DNA of 64,000 nucleotides from Dendrolimus kikuchii (lineage: Eukaryota > Arthropoda > Insecta > Lepidoptera > Lasiocampidae), in NCBI GenBank assembly GCA_019925095.2, contig CM034398.1, forward strand, positions 6,091,001-6,155,000. Direction: 5' to 3'. A program made the translations under genes and the position numbers. The notes below the pieces were generated by a model. It worked only from the letters and a program-made list of their open reading frames with translations, was not told where the DNA came from and did no database searches. Below are positions 25,901 through 37,900 of this stretch, piece after piece (positions within the stretch are counted from its first letter, which is position 1; each line of letters opens with the position of its first letter).

Positions 25901-28900
25901 ACCCGTCGCCCGTTCTCAATTAGTGCTTTGTGTCGCCCTATGGTGGGCATCATTAAATTCATCCCCCTCTCATGGCAACAGTCCAGCCGAGGTAAAACTC
26001 CTTAGGGAGCTCCCTCGAGCAAGTTGCCCCCCCGGGCTCGAGCGCCTTCGCTTTGCGAAGGCACTCGCCCCAAAAACCCCGGTAAAGTTGTAAGGTCTTC
26101 GGACCAACAACATAAAGTCAAGTCCAATAAAAAAAAAAATATAACATTATGGTGAAATCTGCTCATCGAAATTACCTAACTTTATTTATAACCCACCGAT
26201 CCGGTTTGGACAAATGAGGCAGGTAAACTCTGCGTCCCCCTGAATGTGAAGGCCTGAACCTAGCATTGAACTATTTATTGGCTCTTAATATTATTATACA
26301 TAGATTGTCTACCCCATAATATAACAACTGTATGATATGGGATAATGACGATGCCCAAATTGACATTGACATGACACACAACAAACTGTCAGCTACTATA
26401 AAGTACAAAAATATGATATAATGAATATTAGGCTGACACTCTAAATATGTCAGCACATTAATGCAAGATACCATCAACAAATTGTTAAGTGTTTAATATA
26501 AATTAATGTTACTTACACAAAGTGTTGCACTTAGTTTTCTTAGTATTAAAACAAAAAGAAAAAAAGAACCAAAAATATTTAACGACGTGAGGAAAGTTCT
26601 ACAAATATTAGCCCGAAAGTCGCGTTTGAATTTAAAAGGTGAGGAATTGAAAATGTCTACAGAACTATTACATACATACATACATAACTTCACGCCAGTT
26701 CCCTTGCGGGGCAGGCACGAACAACAGAGCGCCATTTAAGCTTCTTCTTACAGAACTATTAATTACATTTTCATTAACTAATGTGCACATGCCCACCTAG
26801 CGTTTTAAATTTTGACTGCCTCTGCCTAAAATCAAATGATAGATTGAGCAAAAAGGTTATATTCGCGTTATTTCAAAACATCAAATTAAGAGAATACAAT
26901 ATAAGGTTGCTAATAATATATTTCTTACACATTGAAAGTGACTTTCGAATTTAGAAAACTTAACCTAACTTATCTTCATATAAAAGTAAAGATATGGTCA
27001 CCCTAATACCGTACAACATTTATTATATATTATGTACATAGGTAAATATAGCCATACTTAGATACAAGGTCTCGGAGGCGACCTTTGGACCCTCCCCTTC
27101 AGGGGCTCCCCATAGGCCAGTTGTCAGGGGGGTGTTGAGATCTAATTTATTTTAAGGAGGGGTGAATTTCGCAAAACAGGGGAATGTTACATTTTCGAAC
27201 ATTGTCTCTTATGTTCACTTTTTAACATGGCCTTTTATAAACTACTAGAGGTCCCGGCAGACGTTGTTTTGCCCTGAAAAAATAAAAATCTAGGATCCGA
27301 TCCCGGAGCCACCTACCAGGCCTAATTGTGAATCTAAACCATGCGGGGATCCTCTCAAACTCACACAAAAAATTTCATCAAAATCGCTAAAGTTGTTCTC
27401 AAGTTATGCGCAACATAAATTTTTACGATTTATTTATATATATAGAAAGAAAATAGATTTCACAGAATTTCACATTGAAACATTTTATTGATTGACTATT
27501 TTTGTATAGTTGTTTTTGCAAAAATAGTTTTAAAAAGAGAGTAGTAGTCTAAAGCCATTACTTTCATAGCTTATTAAACATTTAATTTAAAATAGGATAG
27601 AATATTTCTTTATCACATAAACTGTCACATATACGTATAAGGCCATTCATAAATTACGTGACACGTTATGGGACAAGAGGGAGTCGACGAAGTGTGACGT
27701 TGCGTGACAAGGGGTGGGCGGGGTGCTAAATTTCGAGATGTTACATTTCAGAATGTAAATATATTTAAGCTTTAAAACACGAAATATGAACTATTAACGA
27801 AAAACTTTAAAATATTTCAAACTCTGTCTGTATTAGCATTGTGTTTAAATTATTAAAAAATAATTTGAATGGAAATAAAACTAATTACGGAACTGTTGTT
27901 TTAATTTAATAATGTCTTGATCTAAAATTGCAAAATATGTGATGTCTTTATAGGAACGACAGTTCGTCCTTTCGGATATATACAATACAGGCATTTGATA
28001 ATGTTGCCTGGCCATTGTATTATTATTATCATGACATTAAATTATTCTATGTTATTTATAACTATAACTTCAACAATTTTAATCAGTATAATGGTTTCCA
28101 ACGACTGCCAAACATATTTTGTCTTTTTAGTAATTGTTTAATACACAGACGTGTTTCTAAATTATTTTTGTTGTGCTTCAACGAATAAGCATTATAATAA
28201 TGTTAAAGTGTGGAAGGTTAAATAATAGACAACTTTTTCAAGTATGCGCTTCGGAACACTGTATCCCCCCCCCCCCTCCTTTTCAACTTCGTTTCTCCAC
28301 CTGCTGCGCTCCTCAGTAACCCTTGTTGTGAGAATATATAGTACGCATGTCATCCGTCACGGCGTCGAGATATCATTTCTTAGGTCTGCCCCTTCTGCCG
28401 AGATTTGCTGCATTGATATATTAAGGTTACAGCTTACTCGTGCCTGCGAAACTTCGTTAGCGTTGCCATGAAGACGTTTTTGTTAGTGAATTTCAACGGG
28501 GACGCCAAAAAACAGCGCCATCACAGCACGCATCTGTTTAGTTTTATATGTCTATTCCGTGGGATCGTGATCATTTATCAGATCTGGGCTTTATGTCGAT
28601 TGATTTATATTCATTCAGTAGTGTATGAAAAAGATGCGACCGCAGTGCCATCTTCATGGCTTTATTTTTCTATCACTATCCTATGGAAACGACGTCATTT
28701 AGCGGCATAAAAGGTATCCTGACCCAGGGTAATTATGTGACAGCTCTGTGTCGAGTTTTAATTAAATCCGTTCAACAGTTTTCACGTGATGCTCTAATAG
28801 TAGAAAGACAAACATTTTAAAAGCTGGTTTGATTGGTTGATAAAAGTTCGGAATATGAATTATCCTCTCGTCAGTGTTTTGTTTTTTTTTTTCATTTTTA

Positions 28901-31900
28901 GACAAGAACTGTTTAGACTGGAAAAGGGTCGATAATAAATTAATAATAATATAGGAATGTTAAGAAAATGATAAATTATATTAATAAAAAAATATATAAT
29001 AGAAAACTAAGCTTAATGATTCGTTTTCATCGTATTCTTAAGAACCCGGTCAACTTCGAAGCGCTGTAAAACTTAGATAAATTAATGAAATTAAACAAAT
29101 TTGTAATGGAAATTATTTGTTAGAAAACCCTTTATACGATTGCTCTGATGTCATTTTATTTATAAAACTAGCTTCTTCCCGCGACTTAATCTGCGTAGAA
29201 TAGAAAAATAAAGTAAGTTAAAATAGTAAGTTAAGTAAAAATAGCCTTCCTCGTTAAATGGGCTATCTAACACTGAAAGAATTTTTCAAATCAGACCAGT
29301 AGTTCCTGAGATTAGCGCGTTCAAGCACACAAACAAACACTCTTCAGCTGTATATATTAGTATAGATGACTAAAAAAAAAGTTATAACGCCCAAAAGAAA
29401 AGTTGTTAAAAAAAAAACAGTTATTTATATTTATAACTTTTTTATTTACCATTTTACGATATAAAGTACCTAATAAGAATAAAGTTGTATTTTATTCTTA
29501 TTCCTACAACTTAATTTGCTACAAATAATGTCTTATAAAATTTTCTGTAGGGTTGCTAGTTTACGAGATACAGCGCGAAAACCCTTTGCACCCCTTTTTC
29601 CAAGATGGCGGCCGGGGGACAGGGTAGCGACCCCACAGACTGAACTTAAGCTTATACTAACCCCCTTGACATCAAAAAAATAAAAATGCGTCCTCTGAAA
29701 AACGCAACCCTAACTTTTCAATGGACTAATAGCGGATTGAAGTCATCGATAAACTATTTTCATTAAAAGGGTTATGAATTTAATACATTATTGTTTGGAA
29801 ATTTTACATAATATTTTATATAAGACGATGTCCATCCAACATGCAAATAAAATGTAGTGAATACCGTCTATATAATTTTTTTTTAATTATGATGTCCACA
29901 ACTACCACACCTAGAGATAAATATTGTTACATAAGTTATGGTAAATTATGGAGAACTACTCTATACAAAACAGGCGCTAATCACAGAATAAATAAAAATA
30001 TTACATTATTATTCAATTAAGGTAATGGCCGATTGTATCGTTTAGAAATAAGAGGGTACATAAGAAATCTTAAAAAGAAACATGACAAGAACAACTATGC
30101 AACTAAATAAGTGTAACTACTTTCTTGAGTGAAATATAGAATATTCTATTATATTCTGTTCTAACCGTATATACTTTCTTTGCCCACAGCTTTTCATAGA
30201 GACGAACAACTACTCATACATATGAATACACATATTAAACCGTTTAACTTTGGCAGTCAAGATGATGTTATTACGCCCAAAACGACCGACGAAGAGAATG
30301 ATGATCATCAATTTGTAAGTATTAATTTTATTTCTACCAATTTATCATCATGAAAATTAATATTCTAATTTGTTATTAGTCCTGAGTGCCAAAAGCGGTC
30401 GTTTTTGAAAAGTTTCTTAGTAAAATTGACACGTGTCTAGATGTAGTGGTAGTTACAAGACTATTAGGCTTGCCCATTGGAATTAACAGAATACCGAAAC
30501 CGAGCAAACCCTGGATTGAGACGATAGTATCCGGTGATTTTGACGAGTTTATAATAGCAGAAGTGGGTAATCCGGCAAAAGTTTTACAAGGCCGTGTCGG
30601 ATTATAGAGTACTAACGACCCGTCTCGGCTTCGCACGGATAGATTTTTTTTTTTAATCATTTTAGGATAAACGTATAATTATAGCCCATGTTATTCAGGG
30701 ATAATGTAGCATTCTAATGGTGAAAGATTTTTTGAAATCGGTCCATTAGTTTTTAAGTTTATTCGTTACAAACATACAAATATTGCCTCTTAATAATATT
30801 AGTATTGATGACAGTTGCTTCTTTTAAAATAAAACTCGATGTGGACTGAACTGTATGGCTATTATTATTGGTGTTATTTCCAATTAAACTATACATAGAA
30901 GAAATAAATACAGAGAGTGCGTATTGGTGCTATTGTCTGTGAGCAATGTGAAGCAAATAAGCAAGTGTCCGACGCTTAGCTGCTAATTGTGCGAGCTATG
31001 GGTGTCGACGGTATGCGGGGCGCGGAGAGAGTGTATGCTCCGGCAGGCAGGTCAGGGGATGCTCTCGGTCCGCAACAATTAGTATAGACTAACACAGACA
31101 CTGTTGTCTGTATATCAGAACTTTTTGAGAACGGTTACATTGTAATCCGACATATCAAAGTGATGAGATTCTACATATTATATATACTACAAAATACACG
31201 AAGTGGAATTTAGTAAATTAAACAACATAATAGACACCATACGGTTTATTGTAGAATTTCTTTTGTTTTAAACTGTTACGCGATACCAAAGCTTTGTCTC
31301 TCAGTCTTCTCAAAACTAAAAGTTCGTTGTTGGATGCACCGTTTTCTTTAGCCCATTGCAGACCCAGTTCGAATGCGTTGCTCGCATCTTGTGCTTCCAC
31401 TTGAGGAGTAGTTGGAATTATATCGCTAACATCTTCTTGATTTGTTGTTGTAGAACTAGAAACCTCGTTTTTTCCTGTTATGGTCGTAAAACGTATTCCA
31501 TGACGACTTTTAAAGCGTTCCAACCATCCCTTGCTAGCCACAAAGTCATCCTTTTTTGTTATCTTCTTGTAAAAAAACTTTGCTTTCCTGGCCAATACGG
31601 GTCCGGAAATGGGCGTTTGCCTGCCTCTTTCCCGCAGAAACCACTTATACAAAGCTTCCTCCACCTCTGGGTGCTTAGCTTTCTTGAGTGTCCGCCTCTT
31701 GTCTGCTCCACATTCAGTAGTTGAAACAAACTTCTGGATGTTCTCGTGGTTCTTTTTGATGTCACAAATTGTGGATCGGCCCACACCGTATTCACTCGCC
31801 AAACTTCTGAAAGATTCACTACGATTTAAGCGGTCCAATATATCATTTTTTTCTTTGATTGTTAGTGTTTTGTGTTTTCGCTTTTGGGTTTGCGAAAACA

Positions 31901-34900
31901 TTAGTATAGACAACAAATGCTCGCCACTGGAATAATCAGAAACTGAGATAATACTATAATATTGGTAAGCAAAATTCGTGGTGGCGCGACCTGTCTGCAA
32001 CCTTTTCAAATACTGACTAACGAAGACTTGGCGGCATAAATGTCTATGTACACGCTATAGGCATGTCGGATTACAGGGAGGCGGGTCGGATTAAACGGGG
32101 GCCGGATTACCAGGGGTGTACTGTATTTGTAACTAGGGCTTCGCCGCACGTTAAGTCCTGGCGAATAAACTTTTGTTTATTTAAAGGGAACGCATTCACA
32201 CAAATTAGATTGCACTAAATTTTTGTCTATTCGCCCCCGAAAAATTACGACTACCCCAATAAATAAAATGTCACATTTTCCGGGATTTACAGCAAAAACG
32301 GTCTCGTTGTTTTTTCGTGAAAGCGTAAAAGGAAGAATTACATTCATATTGACGGCTTCTGTGGTTGGGCGGGGTAAGCCTTTGCCGGCCTACCTCACTA
32401 CAACGCAGAGGCTCCGGGTTCGATTCCTGCTATGGTAAATTTCGGAAACGAATTTTCTCCGTTATTTACTATGATCTGGGTGTCTGGGATCAGTCCCAGA
32501 GTAGTCCGTCGTATATTACCTATAACATAAGTATAACTTGCTTAATTTGGCCATATGTAATATGTGTGTTTATCTGTCGATTTATTATTATTATTATTAT
32601 TTAAAATATTAATAGGCATAAAGTCAAAGTATTATTAAGTTTCTATTTAATTTTGATTAAGGTGCTTTAAAAAAATGTGTCAATGAGTAAAACATTACTC
32701 ATTGACACTTGATCTCTTTGTCTTCCGTGATCACGAACGTCAACATTCGTGAGCCAATAGCCAGGGGCGCGTGAGGCATAGGTTTAAAGTGAAAAGAGTT
32801 ATCGTATTTATTGAGTTATTGTCATTCATTTTCTTCTATTACGTAGTGTGTATAAATTGCGAAATGCGTTGTCTGATTCATTTGTTACTAGTCCGACGAG
32901 TTACTAATAAAATTGCGATAGTAACATTTGTAATATAGATTTTTTTTATACATAAGACGTCAGCAGCTTGTGTTGTATGTCTCGTAATTTAGACATGAAT
33001 TTCATCGGGGATATAGCTCAGTGGTAGAGCATTCGACTGCAGATCGAGAGGTCCCCGGTTCAAACCCGGGTGTCCCCTGTGAAATATCTTTTTTTTACAT
33101 TTTTAATATTTGATATATTTATTTAAATTCATGAGATACCACAATAATGAAAATATTCATTTTATTTGACACAATTGTCTACTTAATACAGTTTGTTTCC
33201 TCGATAAATGGGCTATCTAACACTGAACGAATTTTTCAAATCAGACCAAGTTCCTGAGATTAGGGCGTTCAAGCAAGCAAACAAACAAACTCTTCAGCTT
33301 TATATATTAATACTAGCTGTGTCCGCGACGTCGTTCGCGTGGAATTTGTTTTCAAAACCCCACGATTTTGAAACATTCTTCATTGGTGCTCCGCTCTTAT
33401 TGGTCTTAGCGTGATGATATATAGCCTATAGCCTTCCTCGATAAATGGGCTATCTAACACTGAAAGAATTTTTCAAATCAGACCAGTAGTTCCTGAGATT
33501 AGCGCGTACAATCAAACAAACAAACTCTTCAGCTTTGTACTATATTAGTATAAGATAAGCTATAAATAAAAACTAATTTAATTACTTTCCAGCATCCAAA
33601 AAAGAAGCGGATACGTCCACCTAAACCGAGTGGCGATTTTCGTCCGTACGAGTGTCAAATATGTCACAGACGGTTCAAGAGGAAACAGCATTTGGTTGCC
33701 CACGGGACCGTACATACCAAGAACACTGTCACCAGCAGCAACACTATTTGGTGTTCGCTATGTATTGAAGGTATGTATAATCTACAATGTTATAAAATTC
33801 TAAACATGCCGTGTCTGTACGTTGAAGCTGTTTAACGGCCGACTGGACGTCAACCGACTGGCCGTCCCAAATACGCTTTCCTCATGCTGCGATCCTCTCC
33901 CTTTAAGTGAAATTCTTATATAAATAATATCAGCCCATAAATGTCCCACTGCTGGGCTCGGACTTCCCATTATAGGGGGAACGGACGTATACGATGTGCA
34001 GGTTGCATCACGATGTTTTCCGGCACCGTTATTAGCACGTGGTAATTGTAAGAATATGTACATTAGATCAGAAAACTGACTAAGTGGTGCATGCGTTCTG
34101 GCCAGGATCGAACCCGCGCCCTTTGAGTTTGGGACGCGTGGACTAGCCATTACGCTACCACGACTCGTGAAATTCTTATTGGTATTCAATTATAAATTTC
34201 CATTACCAGGCTTCAACACAAACGAGGAGTTCGAAGGTCACCAGTGTATGCAAAATGTAAAGGACAACCCTGATGCATGTCAGCCGAGGAGAATACAACA
34301 GCAGGACAGAAAAGAAAACAAACATCCCGTTGAAGTTGTACAGGTAAACTTAAGATCATCGCGCGTGATTATGATTAATATCGATACAACCAAGGTCGTG
34401 TAAGAGCTCCTTCACACTAAGTCGCAAGCAACACGCCAGTGGCAGCGCGACTGTCGTGCTGCTCAGACGCGTCAGACTTTCATATTAAAAATAGCAGCGC
34501 GACACGTGATTGTCATAGCGGACGGCAGCGCGGCCAACATGTGCGATTAGTCTTGCTTCGAGCCAGTGTTGCAACTGCACGTACTTAATACCTTAACGTA
34601 ATTATTGCACAATGCACGAATTGGACGAAGAACAATTTATCGTTGAAGTTCAATTGCGTCCTGCTTTGTGGGATTCGAGGAATGATGAGTACAGCAACAG
34701 GATCACTATTCACATGCCGAGGGAGCGGTACAGTTATAAGGCACATTTATTTATTACTAGCTGATGCCCGCGACTTCGTTCGCGTCACGATCGCGATGTG
34801 GAATACTATCAGCGCCATCTAGTTTATTTAATATGATGATGATGAAATACGCTATGCTAGACACTGTTTTTGTAAGGTTTTACTTTTTCCCGGAATTTCG

Positions 34901-37900
34901 TCTTTTTAATGTATAAATTGTTTTATTGTATGATAATACCGGCAATATCAATACTTAATTAGGTGCATAAGTTAAGCTGTTTAAGTAATTAAAGGTTTTT
35001 TAACTATCCCACGGGAACTCTTTAATTTTTCGGAATCAAAAGTATCATATATGTTGACCAGGGATATAAGCTACCACCATACAAAATTTCATTTAAATCG
35101 GTCCAGTCGTTTCGGAGCTTAGCCCGTACAAACAGACAAGACAAACTGAGAAACAAAAAATTTGAAAAAAATCTAAATTAGTTCTGTTTCACTTCTTACA
35201 TCCCCCTAACTCGGTTTTTAGCATTTTTTTTTTCATGTACAGAAATTCGACCTCTACAGTTTTATTATATATATAGATTTGAGATATAAAACTAAGTTTG
35301 GATGGTTAGAAAAAAAAAACAACAAAGGCTAAGGCGGGTGCGATGCGAAGCGGAGCTCCCGCCTTAGCCTTCTGACCTATAATAAAAAAGTTCGGATCTG
35401 TTCATAATAAATAAATGTGCGCTATAACTATACCCCACCCCACGCCGATTTTGAAACAAAAGATCAGTCTAGTATTGTCTTTTTATTATGAACGCGAAGT
35501 TGATGGCGCCGAAGGAGAACCAAAAAAAAGAAGGAGAAACGATGTTTCCTCATTGGAATCCAAAATGAAGTGCCTCACCCTAAAACAAGTAGCGCGGCTG
35601 TAGTTGTAATAAGAAGGCATGGTGCTGCTGTCGCGCTACTGCAGTACTGCTTGCGACCTAATGTGAAGGCACTCTAATTGATCAGAGCCCCCTTTTTACG
35701 TATATCGGAACACCAACAACGTCAAATACATGAGATCAACATATTACCAAAAAATATAGACACTAGAAATATGAACTCTATTTTAAATTAGATTAGAATC
35801 ATTTCATACCAAATCAAAGCAAAAAACCTATATTTTTCTCTTTATTTCATTATATTGTGGCCGCCTTGCACGAGAATGTCTGCCCTATGTCTACGTCTTT
35901 AGACTGCTCTTCAAAATCAAGCGTTGAAAACTTAGAGCCAAGTGGTGGCAAGTTTTGAAATAATGAAAAGTGTGGGCCAGGCTGAAATGTCAGTATTAAT
36001 TTGGTAGCACTGTACCGACTTCAAATCGATCTACACGATGCCAACTGTAGCTGAGGTTCATAATTACATATCATTATTAGCTTCCAGTTGCACTACACAA
36101 TGTTTTCGGGCTAATCATCAGAAAACTTTGTGTGCTACAGATTGTCTCCATTCTGAATTCTACAACGTTTTCTAACGTTACATATTATGTAGCTATCGTT
36201 TCTGAACTCCAGACACTACCTTGTTAGGGATGCTGTTGCGTTATGTTTCATCCACCAATTAATTGATGTATAATTTAACACAATTAAAGTCTATAAAGTC
36301 AGCACTGGCTTCCTGCAAGTCAGTTGCTGCAGTGCTGTAAGTAGGTCGGTACCACCGGTGCCCAGGCACAGGGCGTAGACTCTGGGAGGCGCAAGAATGG
36401 CCAGACCAGGCAGAACTATTATTTTTTTGGTTTGCGCCTTATAAGTTCCCGCTGCGCCCCTAGTGCTCGATTCCAACACATACGTACCTACATGCCAGTA
36501 TCATCAAAAACGTCTGTTAAATTAGACAAAACATTGCGCTCATTTTTTTGGCAGCGCACGAGCGTATTTGTATTCTAATTCTTTAAAAGATTAGATTTTT
36601 CTTCCAAAATATTAGATAATTGGTCCACCTACACGAAGGTCCTTGTGCGTTATTTTATCACCCTGAATGAAATAAAGTATTTCTATCCGTACAGGAACGG
36701 AGAAAGAATACAATTTCCTGCGGCCGGGCGGCCTGTCGTAAGAGGCGACAAAACTACCCACAGCCCGGTGGTAGGCTATTTGCTCTAGTGTAGAATATGC
36801 CGCCATAACAACCTTGTGTTTTGTTCCGGCATTAGTGACCAGGTTCCAGTCTCCCTTAAGAGAGCAGCAGCGCATTTGTATCACCTTTGATGTTGCAAAC
36901 GTCCATAGGCGATGGTAACCGCTTTCCATCAAGTGGGCCGTCTGCCTGTCTGCTGAACTCCTGCAATAAAAAATTAAAAAACATGGGCGCAGTTATAGAA
37001 GCTCGCATAAAAGGCTGGATGAATGTGAATCAGGTTTAACGGCTTGTCGCAGGTGGACCTGGGCCACTGTGCGGACGCGCAGTTCGCGGTGACGCGCGAC
37101 GAGCGCAACATCCCGGTGCCGCGGCGCGTGTTCGTCTGCAAGTACTGCTCGAAGCCGTTCAAGAGGAAGGACCACTACAAGATACACCTGCACATCCACA
37201 CCGGGGTCAAGTCCTACTTCTGTCCCGATTGCGGGAAAGGTAAACGACCCATATGACACTATCAGTGTAAATCATTTATCGATAGCCTCATGACGTCACG
37301 CGTCGATGGTCAGTAGGGTTGACAAAAAAAGTTACATAAATAGTTGTTACAATAAATTTATTATTGTATATACTTTACATAAGTTTATACAATAATACTA
37401 AGTAGTCAACGGTAAACCTTCTGCGCGCGGATTATAAACTGCCTAATCTAAAGTCTCTATCTAATCTAATAATAATACTTGAGAACACTTTTCAAAGTCA
37501 TACATGTAAGTCAAAATTTAAATCTACTTCCTATTCGATGTACAGGACCTCGCAACACCTTATCGCTGTTTAAAGAAGAAGAAGCGGCAAGAAACACCCC
37601 AACAAAAAAAAAATTTTTTTCATCATAATTATATATCTATCTTAGGCTCTGTTTTTAAATATATATAGAAGTTGTATTACAATTGCTTTTCAAAGAATTA
37701 ATGGAGTTGTAACATCTTATCATACTACTTTTCAAATATCCTTCAAGAAGTCTTCTCCAGTGTAACTTATTTTGAATAAAAACTTTGAATTTGAATATCG
37801 AGATAGAAATAATTTGTAATAAACTATTTAAACAATAACTAATTCAGTATTTGACACCTTTTACTCGTAAAAAGTTATGACGTTATAACTTTGTACATTC

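Larger units (their letters stand above)
34404..35674. mobile_element. PIF/Harbinger-like element with TAA target duplication
   Basis: The left end gagctccttcacactaagtc and the right end, inverted as gagtgccttcacattaggtc, form terminal inverted repeats of about 26 bp, both continuing into gcaagc. Each is flanked by TAA (34401-34403 and 35675-35677), fitting the 3-bp TWA duplication of PIF/Harbinger elements. It contains a MADF-like ORF at 34612. A separate short repeat (34755-35275) is inserted inside. No transposase is seen, so it is nonautonomous. It sits 60 bases after the donor of gene 1 exon 5. Confidence 0.7.

Noticed and set aside
34105..34165. tRNA-like sequence on the minus strand
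   Set aside because: SINE head bounded by a 13-bp target duplication, not a tRNA gene.
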